From Rhodospirillales bacterium (GTDB lineage: Bacteria > Pseudomonadota > Alphaproteobacteria > SMXQ01), in the NCBI GenBank assembly GCA_018666775.1, contig JABIXC010000007.1, positions 1 through 64,000 of the forward strand: 64,000 bases of DNA. Direction: 5' to 3'. The notes beneath the pieces were generated by a model. It was not told where the DNA came from, made no database searches, and was given only the letters and a program-made list of their open reading frames with translations. The position numbers and the translations under genes were made by a program. Shown here one piece after another: positions 36,599 to 45,567 of the stretch; position 1 is the stretch's first letter; every line of letters starts with the position of its first letter.

Positions 36599-37321
36599 AT
36601 GAAATTTAGACTCCTGATTACCCTTATGGCGGTGATGATCGGCTTCGGCTCGACCTCTCATGCCGATGAATTATTCACAGAAAAATCAATGGGCGGAAAA
36701 TTCAGCGCCAATGCTGGTTTTGTCTCTGAATACCTGTGGCGAGGCCTTTCCCAATCGGGCAATGGCAGCCCCGCTGCGCAAGGCGGGTTCGACTTTACCC
36801 ATGATTCCGGGTTTAGTCTTGGCGTTTGGGGTTCCAACATCAACTTTGCCGGCAACCTTGAAATGGATGTCTATGGCGGCTTTTCCAAGGACCTTGGCAA
36901 CAAAATCACCATGGATGTCGGGGCGATCTATTATCACTACCCCGGACAAGCCAATGCTGCGGACCTTGATTTTGTCGAAGGCTCTATCGGTCTTGGCAAA
37001 GATTTTGGTGCCTTCAGCGGCAGTGCTAAAATCAGCTACTCCCCTGATTTCACAGGCTCCGCTGGCAATGCCACCTATCTTGAATTGGGTGCAGGCATTC
37101 CCCTTGGCAAGATTTTCACCCTGAACCTCCATGGCGGCAGGCAATGGATGGAAGAAAACACCACTTCCGGATTTGATGATTATACCGACTGGTCTGCAGG
37201 CATTGGTTTTGCCGGCGCCGGGTTTGATTTTGCAGTCACCTATCTTGGAACCGATCTGCCATCGGGCCAGTGCACCAATGAATGCTCTCGCCTGATCGCA
37301 TCCGTGGGCCGCTCTTTCTAA
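36599..37321 (+). CDS. TorF family putative porin
   Basis: A 240-residue outer-membrane beta-barrel protein. MKFRLLITLMAVMIGFGSTS is a signal peptide with cleavage after HA, and the mature chain starts DELFTEKSM. SANAGFVSEYLWRGLSQS, alternating hydrophobic strands and a C-terminal aromatic (SVGRSF) are features of the TIGR02001/TorF family. Family members often occur near ammonium-transport or nitrogen-regulated genes, and a sigma-54 promoter precedes this one. The transported solute is unknown. Confidence 0.88.
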   Translation: MKFRLLITLMAVMIGFGSTSHADELFTEKSMGGKFSANAGFVSEYLWRGLSQSGNGSPAAQGGFDFTHDSGFSLGVWGSNINFAGNLEMDVYGGFSKDLGNKITMDVGAIYYHYPGQANAADLDFVEGSIGLGKDFGAFSGSAKISYSPDFTGSAGNATYLELGAGIPLGKIFTLNLHGGRQWMEENTTSGFDDYTDWSAGIGFAGAGFDFAVTYLGTDLPSGQCTNECSRLIASVGRSF

Positions 37322-37349
37322 CAAAGCTGCGTTGCTTACCGGTTGATTT

Positions 37350-37399
37350 AAAACCGCTCTTTGTCCCATCCTTTTGATGGCGGCAAAGGGCGGTTTTTT
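37350..37399 (+). terminator. Intrinsic terminator after the porin gene
   Basis: A stem of AAAACCGC and GCGGTTTT, continued inside by CTTTG/CAAAG, closes a 20-base loop and ends in a run of T. It lies 29 bases after the porin stop and separates it from the MerF-like gene. Confidence 0.85.
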
Positions 37400-37479
37400 C
37401 ATGGCCTCACATAAAGGTGATTTCCCTTACGCGAAAATGGCAAATAATATGATCCTTGGATCTATGTCGGAGGTGCATC

Positions 37480-37692
37480 ATGACCCCAAAGAAATTAATC
37501 TGCTCAGGCAGTACAGGCGCATGCGTCAGCGCCGTATGTTGCCTGACCCCCGCTCTCACCTTGCTGCTTGGCGGAACCGCCTTTGGCACCTGGCTTGGCT
37601 TTTCGGATTACGTTCTAATCCCGGCCTTTGTTATGTTCTCAACCCTCACCATCATTGGGGTTACCCGCCTGCGGCGTAACAAGAGAGCCTGA
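37480..37692 (+). CDS. MerF-like membrane transport protein
   Basis: A 70-residue protein with two membrane helices. The vicinal cysteines in VSAVCCLTPALTLLLG match the first Cys pair of MerF, which passes Hg(II) across the inner membrane. The second Cys pair of MerF is absent; the tail RLRRNKRA is basic. GGAGG lies six bases upstream of the ATG, which fixes the start. It is four bases from the GDCCVxC gene. A mercury, copper or related soft-metal role is likely but not proven. Confidence 0.75.
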   Translation: MTPKKLICSGSTGACVSAVCCLTPALTLLLGGTAFGTWLGFSDYVLIPAFVMFSTLTIIGVTRLRRNKRA

Positions 37693-37696
37693 AATC

Positions 37697-37945
37697 ATGA
37701 ACGAAGACCCCCGTCAAGACAGCAAAGAACCTCAACAGGAAATCACCCTGTTCTCAACCCTCACCTGCCCTGAATGCGGGGCAATAAAGCGTGAGGAAAT
37801 GCCAACAGATGCCTGCCAGTATTTCTATGACTGCACTGGCTGCGGCGCGGTTTTAAAGCCCCAAAAGGGCGATTGCTGTGTGTTCTGTTCCTATGGAGAT
37901 ACCCTCTGCCCGCCGATGCAGGAAAATGGCAAAGGCTGCTGTTAG
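37697..37945 (+). CDS. GDCCVxC domain protein
   Basis: An 82-residue Cys-rich protein with LTCPECGAI, YDCTGCGAVL and the signature KGDCCVFCSYGD, plus a final GKGCC. The family is known as GDCCVxC (seleno)protein and usually accompanies MerF-type genes; here all positions are Cys, with no in-frame TGA. It may deliver the metal to or from the membrane carrier. The frame is open upstream from 37628, but ATG 37697 lies just after the MerF-like gene. Its TAG overlaps the ligase stop on the other strand. Confidence 0.82.
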   Translation: MNEDPRQDSKEPQQEITLFSTLTCPECGAIKREEMPTDACQYFYDCTGCGAVLKPQKGDCCVFCSYGDTLCPPMQENGKGCC

Positions 37946-39162
37946 GCGCGCGCCGCATCATCGGTAAACAGCGCCATATAAAATGCCCCCAACGCCAACA
38001 CCACCAGCCACCATGCCTGCCAGATGCCAAATGACAGATTATAAATGACAAATGCTGTTGATATCTGAGCTACCATCAATCCCCGCGCAATCGCATAATT
38101 CATTTTTGCGGCCAATGAAAATAATAGAAATATTCCCACCGCCCCCAACGCAGCGCCTGGAAACCCGAGTTCAAGCCACAACTGCAACGGGCCATTATGG
38201 GTATGCAAGGAGATCAGAGTGCCTTTCGCCGGCACATCCTCAAGGGTCAATGCGACCAGATCCTGACCCCCCGGCACGGCCCGGGCAGCCCCCAAACCAT
38301 GCCCAAGCAGGGGGCGTTCCATGATCTTTTCTGTGGCAAATTTCCAAATGTATAGCCGGTGAACAACTGAAACATTGGAATGGTCACTGACCATGCTTGC
38401 GGGATCAATGTGGGTCAACACCCGGTCCATTGCGATTGGCGCCATCATCACCCAAATCGCCGCAATGCCCCCCAAAAGCTTGGTCATGGGCCGGGGGGTG
38501 ACGGCGGATAAGACAAATGCGATGACACCGAGGGTCAACGCCAGCGAAAAAGCCATGCCATACAACGACCAGAGCGTCACCAAAACCAGCCCTGCCAAAC
38601 CAATCGCCAGAAGTCGCCGCCCCTGATTTTCCAACGCCATCAGTGCTGGCCACAGCAGGACCGCCATGACGGCAAGCCCTCGATTGAAATTAGAAAACAG
38701 TTCTTCCGTACTTAATCCCACGGGGTTTCGTACCTGTTTGATCAAAAACCCGTCGCTCACACGTTCGCCAAGGACGATCAAACAGGCAATCCCAATGCCC
38801 ATGGCAAGCGCCATGCCCACTGCCTTTTGCCCACCCGAATCCAGGCGGCGATGAACGGAAAAAAGAACCAGAATTCCAGACAAAACGGCGAAAAGATCAA
38901 TTCCCTTGCCCAGGGTTCGATCCGGTGCGATGGACCAAATGATGCTTGCCGCCCCCCAGGCCAGAACCCCCACCAGAAAAATCGCAAAACCCTTGGGAAA
39001 CCCGGGAAATTGAGGCTGTTCTTTCCGCTCCATCCAGATCAGAGAGAGCGCCAAACCCAGAACCAGCCAGATCAGTCCCTTGGCGGCATAAAGGCTGGCC
39101 AAGGGTGCTACAAATGCGACAGCGACCAGCCATTTTTCGCGCGATGGTGTTGACCCGGGCAC
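37942..39162 (-). CDS. O-antigen ligase family protein
   Basis: A 406-residue inner-membrane protein with about ten helices, starting at a GTG three bases after the mtnA stop. The large periplasmic loop ends in the Wzy_C motif LISLHTHNGPLQLWLELGFPG with the catalytic-type His-Asn, as in WaaL and Wzy. It would ligate or polymerise the O-polysaccharide made by the locus to the right. It belongs to the mtnA transcription unit. Confidence 0.87.
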   Translation of the reverse strand: MPGSTPSREKWLVAVAFVAPLASLYAAKGLIWLVLGLALSLIWMERKEQPQFPGFPKGFAIFLVGVLAWGAASIIWSIAPDRTLGKGIDLFAVLSGILVLFSVHRRLDSGGQKAVGMALAMGIGIACLIVLGERVSDGFLIKQVRNPVGLSTEELFSNFNRGLAVMAVLLWPALMALENQGRRLLAIGLAGLVLVTLWSLYGMAFSLALTLGVIAFVLSAVTPRPMTKLLGGIAAIWVMMAPIAMDRVLTHIDPASMVSDHSNVSVVHRLYIWKFATEKIMERPLLGHGLGAARAVPGGQDLVALTLEDVPAKGTLISLHTHNGPLQLWLELGFPGAALGAVGIFLLFSLAAKMNYAIARGLMVAQISTAFVIYNLSFGIWQAWWLVVLALGAFYMALFTDDAARA

Positions 39163-39165
39163 GCT

Positions 39166-40260
39166 TTAAGGCCCCACACGTTCAGGATAGAGTGCCGCAA
39201 GCCCAACATCTGAAGCCGCACAAACACCCCGTTCGGTGATCAACCCTGCCACCAAATGGGCCGGGGTAATATCAAATGCCGGATTGGCAGCAGACGTGCC
39301 ATCGGGTGTCAGGCGCAATTTCAAAATCACACCCGCATCATCGACACCCTGAATATGCGTGACCTCTGCCCCATCGCGTTCTTCGATGGGAATATCCATG
39401 CCACACGCCATATCCCAATCAATGGTTGGTCCCGGCAAACCCACATAAAATGGCACATTGTTGTCAAACGCCGCCAAGGCTTTCAGATAGGTTCCGATTT
39501 TGTTACAGACATCCCCATTTCGGGCCGTGCGATCGGTGCCGGTGATGCAAAGATCAACCGCACCCTTCTGCATTAAATGCCCCCCCGCATTATCAGCGAT
39601 AACCGTGTGAGGCACGCCATGGGCACCAAGTTCCCACGCTGTGAGGCTGGCCCCTTGATTGCGCGGGCGGGTTTCATCAACCCAGACATGCACCCCAATG
39701 CCCGCATCATGGGCCATATACACCGGCGCCAGTGCCGTCCCCCAATCCACCGTCGCCAACCACCCCGCATTACAATGGGTAAGGATATTGACCGGGCCAT
39801 CCCCTTTGGCGAGAGCAGCATCAGAAATCAACGTCTTGCCATGTTCCCCGATGGACCGACACATTTCGACGTCTTCGTCGCAAATCTCTGCTGCACGACG
39901 ATACGCAGCCTCCACCCGTTCATTGACCGGGCATTTAATAATCGTCTTTTCCATTTCTGCCAGCGCCCAGGCAAGGTTAACCGCCGTCGGCCGGGTTGCG
40001 CGCAAGACATCACAGGCTTTTTTCAAACCCTGATCCGTTGCATCTTCTCGCAAGGCAAGGCAAACCCCATAGGCCGCCGTTGCCCCGATCAACGGTGCAC
40101 CGCGCACCTCCATGGTGGCAATGGCACGGGCCACATCATCCAAACCCGTCAATTGAACCGTTCGGAATTCATGGGGCAAACCGGTCTGGTCGATAATTTC
40201 CACCGTCCAACCGTCATCGGCCAGCCAGATGGTGCGATAAGGTGTATTTCCAACCTTCAT
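39166..40260 (-). CDS. mtnA: S-methyl-5-thioribose-1-phosphate isomerase
   Basis: A 364-residue methionine-salvage enzyme that converts methylthioribose 1-phosphate to methylthioribulose 1-phosphate. GAPLIGATAAYGVCLALRED, THCNAGWLATVDWGTAL with the catalytic Cys, and CITGTDRTARNGDVCNKIGT with the catalytic Asp are present. The Cys-Asp pair separates it from eIF2B. No other mtn gene is in the window; instead it is tightly linked to the O-antigen ligase. Confidence 0.95.
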   Translation of the reverse strand: MKVGNTPYRTIWLADDGWTVEIIDQTGLPHEFRTVQLTGLDDVARAIATMEVRGAPLIGATAAYGVCLALREDATDQGLKKACDVLRATRPTAVNLAWALAEMEKTIIKCPVNERVEAAYRRAAEICDEDVEMCRSIGEHGKTLISDAALAKGDGPVNILTHCNAGWLATVDWGTALAPVYMAHDAGIGVHVWVDETRPRNQGASLTAWELGAHGVPHTVIADNAGGHLMQKGAVDLCITGTDRTARNGDVCNKIGTYLKALAAFDNNVPFYVGLPGPTIDWDMACGMDIPIEERDGAEVTHIQGVDDAGVILKLRLTPDGTSAANPAFDITPAHLVAGLITERGVCAASDVGLAALYPERVGP

Positions 40261-40295
40261 TTAAGTCTCAAATCCATATTTCCAGTTTTTATTCA

Positions 40296-41669
40296 TCACG
40301 ATTTCAAGCGAAGCTGCCCAATGACCCTTCGTGACACCAGCGGATACAAAACTGCACCCCCAAAAAGATAAACAGCGTTGATGCTGATGAGGTTAGCGCG
40401 ATATCCATATTCTGGAAACAGAAACGCAATGAGGGTTAACTTTAACACCAATTCAACGGCAATGATCAAAATCAGGCGGTCCATATGTGCCAGCGCATAC
40501 AAAAACATGCTTGAATACCGCGCCGTGCCCAGCCACACGATGGCCCCACCCGCAAGGGCGAAAGACAGAGGATCATCGGGCACCCGATCCGGGCCCACCC
40601 ACAGGCCCACAAGATCAGCGCCATAAATGCCATAGCCAATGCCCGCCACCAATGCGACAAACCAAACAGCCCCCAGCCCCTGATGGAAGACCCGGCTCAG
40701 GCGGTCATACTCTTTATTCAAATCCATGTGGATGATCTCTGGCTGCAGGCTTTCCGAAATCCGCCATAATAAAATGATAACGACCTCTGCTATTTTCCAG
40801 ATCAAAACGTAATCTGCCACCATTTTGGTGGTTCCCAAAACACCCACGATCAAGACATCTATCTGCAAAAGCGCGAGCAACCCCCCATAAACAAGGTATT
40901 TCCGGCCCTCTCCATTAACCAGCTGTGCGGCTTTCTGTTTCACCAGGGCAAAAGAAGCCGAAGGACAGTCCCACTGGAACCAACGCTGGCGATACCCAAC
41001 GGCGGCGCAATAAGACAAAAAATTGCTGATCACGAAAACGGTCATGACGGCAACAAGCCCCCCGCCATGGGAAAGCCATGTCAATGCGCCCGCACCAAAG
41101 AGGAAAACGCTCATGATGAAAAATGAATAGGCCTGCACCTGTTTTTTGGCAGCCATCAACATAAGAAATTCAACGTTGAGGCGGCCAAGGGAAAACAAAT
41201 ACGCAACCCCAAGCAAAACAACGGCGATCAGTTCCATCTGGTCAAGCAAGCCCGTGCCCGGGGTCAGAATTGGCCATGGCCCAAGGAAAGAACCGATCAA
41301 GGCCAACCCGACCAACCCCATATAAATGCCATAAATCATCCCAATGGCACGAAAGACAATGATTGTATCCATTGCCCCCTGTTCTTTTCCAATACCCGGC
41401 CCAATACCAATCATAGTCTCGCTCAAAACGCGCATCCCGCGGCCCTGCAGCCCATTCAGGCCAACAACCGCAAAATGCGCGAAAGCGAGGACCATCATTA
41501 AAACGCCAAATCCCGCTTTTCCCAAGGTGGACAGGTAAAGCGGCACAAGGATGAGTTGAAGCAATATTTGAGAGCCCATGACGGCATAGGCACTAACCAC
41601 GCCCCCCAAATAGCCTTTGTTATTTCTGGCTTTATCCAAAAATTCTTTTAAAAAACCCACCGCCGACAT
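40296..41669 (-). CDS. Polysaccharide flippase-like membrane protein
   Basis: A 457-residue polytopic protein of the MOP/Wzx-like type, with twelve or more helices, such as SAYAVMGSQILLQLILVPLY at the N-terminus and LSTLGKAGFGVLMMVLAF after it. It would flip lipid-linked sugar units across the inner membrane before ligation. I chose the ATG at 41669 (MSAVGFLKEF), preceded by CAGGA; the frame is open from 41711. It lies 35 bases from mtnA on the same strand and diverges from the nucleotidyltransferase-kinase gene. Confidence 0.8.
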   Translation of the reverse strand: MSAVGFLKEFLDKARNNKGYLGGVVSAYAVMGSQILLQLILVPLYLSTLGKAGFGVLMMVLAFAHFAVVGLNGLQGRGMRVLSETMIGIGPGIGKEQGAMDTIIVFRAIGMIYGIYMGLVGLALIGSFLGPWPILTPGTGLLDQMELIAVVLLGVAYLFSLGRLNVEFLMLMAAKKQVQAYSFFIMSVFLFGAGALTWLSHGGGLVAVMTVFVISNFLSYCAAVGYRQRWFQWDCPSASFALVKQKAAQLVNGEGRKYLVYGGLLALLQIDVLIVGVLGTTKMVADYVLIWKIAEVVIILLWRISESLQPEIIHMDLNKEYDRLSRVFHQGLGAVWFVALVAGIGYGIYGADLVGLWVGPDRVPDDPLSFALAGGAIVWLGTARYSSMFLYALAHMDRLILIIAVELVLKLTLIAFLFPEYGYRANLISINAVYLFGGAVLYPLVSRRVIGQLRLKS

Positions 41670-41837
41670 GTCCTGAAATTTCCAAATGATGACTGTTCTC
41701 AAACGCACCAAAACGATGCATCAACACGCCATCAACCCCATTAAATGAATTCTATGTATCAAATACCGCATTTTATGATAAAAATCGCTGTTGACGTTTC
41801 AAAGTCACAAGACATGCTGTAAAAAACAAAACATTCA

Positions 41838-41888
41838 AATGCCTCGAGAATTAAGGCATTCCCCTTTCCAACCACCCCTTTGGGTGGT
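41838..41888. repeat. Two inverted repeats upstream of the nucleotidyltransferase-kinase gene
   Basis: AATGCCT/AGGCATT at 41838-41860 and ACCACCC/GGGTGGT at 41872-41888 lie 40 to 90 bases before the ATG at 41931. The second has a three-base loop and could form a hairpin in the 5' leader. No T-tract follows. They are possible regulatory sites for the sugar operon; the region 41670-41837 is AT-rich and otherwise empty. Confidence 0.45.
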
Positions 41889-41930
41889 CCCTGTCGTTAA
41901 AAACCAGAATTAGTGGTGGTTCAAAGATTC

Positions 41931-43508
41931 ATGACAAGCCCTGAAAATCCCTTCGTTCCATCTTCTCCAGAAGATCGCGCTGCATCCTCGCAGAAGATTC
42001 TTTCTGTGGAAGACATTGGTGAAACCATTGCCAAACCAAACAGGCAGGGCAAAACCGTTGTGCTTGCCCATGGGGTTTTTGACCTTATTCATGTTGGCCA
42101 TCTCCGGCATCTCAAAGAAGCAGCCGAGCTTGGCGATATTCTGGTTGTCACCATCACGGAAGATGAAAAGGTCAACAAGGGGCCGGGTCGTCCCGTATTT
42201 TCAGAACAATTGCGTGCCGAAATGCTTGCCGCTTTGGAAATCGTTGATTTTGTCGGCATCAACCGTCATGCCAGTGCGGAAAACATCATCAACACCATCC
42301 AACCAGATATTTATATCAAAGGCCCCGATTACGCCAATGAAGATGATGACATAACGGGCAAAATCAGCGTCGAGCAACAGGCCGTCGAAAAAAATGGCGG
42401 GCGGGTTGTTTTCACCGATGACATCACCTTCAGTTCATCCACACTGATCAACCAATACCTTGATGTCTATGATCCTGAACTACAGGATTTTTTGCACGAT
42501 GCGCGCGGACGGGATGCCATTTCCCAGATCCATACCGCAATATCGGCCATCGAGAACATGAAGGTGCTGGTTGTTGGCGACACCATCATTGATGATTATC
42601 AATATGTCACGCCCATCGGGAAATCCCCCAAAGAAAACATCATTGCAACGCTGCACGAAGACCGTGAAATTTTTGCGGGCGGCGTCATTGCCACCGCCAA
42701 ACACGTTGCCAGCTTTTGCAAACAAGTCGATGTCATCTCATCAATTGGAAGCGTTAACTCTTATGAAGCGCTGATCGAGGAAAACCTTCCGACAAACCTC
42801 AACCTGACCCTTGTTGAACGCGACGGTGCACCGACGGTACGCAAAAGACGCTTCGTTGACCCCACATACATGCGGAAACTTTTTGAAGTCTATTACATGG
42901 AGGATTCACCCTCTCCCAAAGATTACGAAAAAACAATCAACAAGAAAATTGAAGCCGTCATCAAGGATTATGACGTCGTTATCGTCAATGATTTTGGCCA
43001 CGGCATGATCATGCCATCCACCATCTCAATCCTTTGCGAAAAAGCCAAATTCCTTGCTGTTAATTCCCAAAGCAACAGCGGCAATCTGGGGTTCAATCTG
43101 GTTACACGCTATCCCCGTGCGGATTATGTTTCCATTGATGTGCCCGAAGCGCGGTTGGCATTGGCCAATCGACACGATGACATCGAACACCTAGCTGAGA
43201 ATTTGATCCCGGAACGGATCGCGTGCGACCTGCTTGCCATTACCCATGGGAAAAATGGCAGCCTGACCTATAAGTCCGGGGAAACGCCGATTAAAATTCC
43301 AGCCTTCACCAAATCTGTCGTCGACACTGTTGGCGCAGGCGATGCCTTTCTTGCCGTCACATCTCCGGTGGCAGCATCAGGCGCATCTGCTGATATTATT
43401 GGCCTCATTGGCAATGCTGCCGGCGCCATCGCGGTGGGCATTGTTGGCCATCGAAATGCCATTGATAAAATATCTTTGCTCAAATTCCTTACCCGTCTTC
43501 TTAAATAA
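41931..43508 (+). CDS. Bifunctional nucleotidyltransferase (N) - PfkB sugar kinase (C), reversed HldE-like
   Basis: A 525-residue two-domain enzyme. Residues 25-175 form a cytidylyltransferase-type domain: VFDLIHVGHLRHL (HxGH), and the phosphate-loop counterpart FSSSTLINQYL. Residues 195-525 are a PfkB/ribokinase domain: VLVVGDTIIDDYQYVTPIGK, then SVVDTVGAGDAFLAV with the catalytic Asp. E. coli HldE has the kinase first; here the order is reversed. It should phosphorylate a sugar phosphate at C1 and then couple it to a nucleotide. A GTG at 41913 is an alternative start. First gene of the sugar operon. Confidence 0.88.
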   Translation: MTSPENPFVPSSPEDRAASSQKILSVEDIGETIAKPNRQGKTVVLAHGVFDLIHVGHLRHLKEAAELGDILVVTITEDEKVNKGPGRPVFSEQLRAEMLAALEIVDFVGINRHASAENIINTIQPDIYIKGPDYANEDDDITGKISVEQQAVEKNGGRVVFTDDITFSSSTLINQYLDVYDPELQDFLHDARGRDAISQIHTAISAIENMKVLVVGDTIIDDYQYVTPIGKSPKENIIATLHEDREIFAGGVIATAKHVASFCKQVDVISSIGSVNSYEALIEENLPTNLNLTLVERDGAPTVRKRRFVDPTYMRKLFEVYYMEDSPSPKDYEKTINKKIEAVIKDYDVVIVNDFGHGMIMPSTISILCEKAKFLAVNSQSNSGNLGFNLVTRYPRADYVSIDVPEARLALANRHDDIEHLAENLIPERIACDLLAITHGKNGSLTYKSGETPIKIPAFTKSVVDTVGAGDAFLAVTSPVAASGASADIIGLIGNAAGAIAVGIVGHRNAIDKISLLKFLTRLLK

Positions 43509-43686
43509 CCCTGTTTTGACAAATCGCCGAACCGAATGCCGCTCCTAGACCGGAAATGCCCCACCTTTGATCACTTCTTGAGAAAAACCTGAATAGTCGA
43601 TATTTTCGAATGGTGCCATTTTCCGGTCATCAAATATGTTACTGTAACCCTTTCCTATCACGCTTTTTTCTAATGAGGATCGCCCC

Positions 43687-44691
43687 TTGCCAGAGACTTC
43701 CAAACACCATGTTATGATCACGGGCGGTGCCGGTTATGTCGGCGCAGTCCTGACGCCCAAGCTTTTGGAAATGGGACATAAAGTTACGGTTCTAGACCTT
43801 TACATGTATGGCGACGGGGTTCTGGAAGGTGCGCGCCAATATGACGGGTTGAGAGAAATCCACGGCGATATCCGTGACCCCAAGGCGATTGAGGCAGCAA
43901 TGGAAGGCTGCGACACGGTGATTCATCTCGCCTGTATTTCCAATGACCCGTCCTATGATCTTGATCCTGAACTTGGCAAATCCATCAATTATGACTGTTT
44001 CCGCCCCATGATTAAGGCGGCGAAGGCCGCCGGTGTGAAACGCTTCATCTATGCATCTTCATCCAGCGTCTATGGCATCAAGGAAGAACCCAATGTCCAT
44101 GAAGGGCTGGAACTTGACCCGCTGACCGATTATTCAAAATTCAAGGCATTGTGTGAAACTGTTTTGGAAGAAGAACGCGAACCCGGGTTCACCACCCTGA
44201 CCCTGAGACCAGCCACGGTATGTGGATATTCGCCGCGCCTGCGACTGGACCTGTCGGTGAACATCCTGACTAACCATGCCATTAACAATGGCAAAATTAC
44301 TGTTTTTGGTGGCGAACAACTGCGGCCAAACATTCATATCCAGGACATGACGGACCTCTATATCAAAGCGGTAGAGGCTGACGCTTCCGAGATTGACGGT
44401 AAAATCTGGAATGCCGGTTATGAAAACCATTCCATCAACAAAATTGCAGAGATCGTCCGGCACGTCATTGGCGAAGCCGTGGGCATCGAAGTAACCCCCA
44501 CCGATGACAACCGCTCATATCATGTGTCTTCTGAAAAGATCAAAACTGAGTTTGGGTTTTCTGCAAAACACACCATCGAAGATGCCGTGCGCGATATCAA
44601 AGATGCCTTTGATAAGGGCCTTGTCCCCGATTCCATGACGGATTCATTTTATTTCAACATCAAGCGCATGCAGGAAATTGACCTCCATTAA
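43687..44691 (+). CDS. Extended SDR sugar epimerase/dehydratase
   Basis: A 334-residue NAD-dependent enzyme, TTG start, GAGGA upstream. MITGGAGYVGAVLTPKLLE is the Rossmann motif; HLACISNDPSYDLDP and YASSSSVYGI precede the catalytic LTDYSKFKALCE (YxxxK). It resembles SDRs in capsule loci rather than HldD itself. It could epimerise or reduce the nucleotide sugar made by the upstream enzyme. The last 30 residues are a helical tail (RDIKDAFDKGLVPDS). Substrate unknown. Confidence 0.82.
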   Translation: MPETSKHHVMITGGAGYVGAVLTPKLLEMGHKVTVLDLYMYGDGVLEGARQYDGLREIHGDIRDPKAIEAAMEGCDTVIHLACISNDPSYDLDPELGKSINYDCFRPMIKAAKAAGVKRFIYASSSSVYGIKEEPNVHEGLELDPLTDYSKFKALCETVLEEEREPGFTTLTLRPATVCGYSPRLRLDLSVNILTNHAINNGKITVFGGEQLRPNIHIQDMTDLYIKAVEADASEIDGKIWNAGYENHSINKIAEIVRHVIGEAVGIEVTPTDDNRSYHVSSEKIKTEFGFSAKHTIEDAVRDIKDAFDKGLVPDSMTDSFYFNIKRMQEIDLH

Positions 44692-44721
44692 TCACCCATC
44701 TGACGGAACCCACAAACGACC

Positions 44722-45567
44722 ATGCCCACGCAATCCAATCCTTCCCTGACCGATGATGTCGATGCGCTTAAGGCTGTTGCCGCACGCATTCGTGGCAATC
44801 TGGTGAAGATGTCCCATGAGGCAAAAACCCCCCATTTGGGTTCTTCGCTTTCATGCACGGACATTGTGACCACCGCCTATTGGGGGGTTTTGCGACTTGA
44901 TCCCAAAAAACCCCGTGATCCCAATCGTGACCGGTTTATCCTGTCCAAGGGACATGCGGCAACAACGCTGTACACCACACTGAACATGCGCGGGTTTTTC
45001 CCCGACGGCCTTCTTGATAGCTATGCCAAAAATGGCAGCGCGCTACAGGAACATCCCGGCCCTGCCTGTGCACCAGGCATCGAGGCCGCCACGGGTTCTT
45101 TGGGCCACGGCCTGTCCATTGGCATTGGCATGGCTTTGTCGGGGCGCATTCAAAAACAGGATTACCGGGTGTTTGCCCTGTTAAGCGACGGCGAATGCAA
45201 TGAAGGTTCTGTTTGGGAAGCCGCAATGTTTGCAGCCAAACAATCCCTCGACCAGATTTGTGTGATCGTTGATTACAATAAATGGCAGGCAACGGGGCGC
45301 AGCAACGATGTGCTTTCCCTATCGCCGCTCCGTGAAAAGTGGGAAGCGTTTGGTTGGGATGCCCATGAAATTGATGGCCATGACATTGGCGCATTGCTCG
45401 ATATCATGGGCAAGGTTCCCAATGGCAGCGGCAAACCGTTGGCCATCATCGCCAACACCGTCAAGGGCAAGGGCGTTTCCTTTATGGAAGATGACAACAA
45501 TTGGCACTACCGCATCCCCACGGCAGAAGAAGTGGCGACCGCCCATAGTGAATTGGGGCTCAAATGA
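44722..45567 (+). CDS. Transketolase, N-terminal (ThDP-binding) subunit
   Basis: A 281-residue protein, the first half of a split transketolase. ILSKGHAATTLYTTLNMRGF, GSLGHGLSIGIGMALSGR and the ThDP motif LLSDGECNEGSVWEAAMFAA followed by VDYNKWQATG are visible. SDG replaces the usual GDG. It overlaps the C-terminal subunit gene by ATGA, so the two are translated together. Together they move a two-carbon ketol unit, presumably to make or consume a ketose phosphate for the surface sugar. Confidence 0.92.
   Translation: MPTQSNPSLTDDVDALKAVAARIRGNLVKMSHEAKTPHLGSSLSCTDIVTTAYWGVLRLDPKKPRDPNRDRFILSKGHAATTLYTTLNMRGFFPDGLLDSYAKNGSALQEHPGPACAPGIEAATGSLGHGLSIGIGMALSGRIQKQDYRVFALLSDGECNEGSVWEAAMFAAKQSLDQICVIVDYNKWQATGRSNDVLSLSPLREKWEAFGWDAHEIDGHDIGALLDIMGKVPNGSGKPLAIIANTVKGKGVSFMEDDNNWHYRIPTAEEVATAHSELGLK

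Noticed and set aside
36686-37402. 238-codon minus-strand frame opposite the porin gene
   Set aside because: The porin has a signal peptide, barrel features, a promoter and a terminator; the opposite frame has none.
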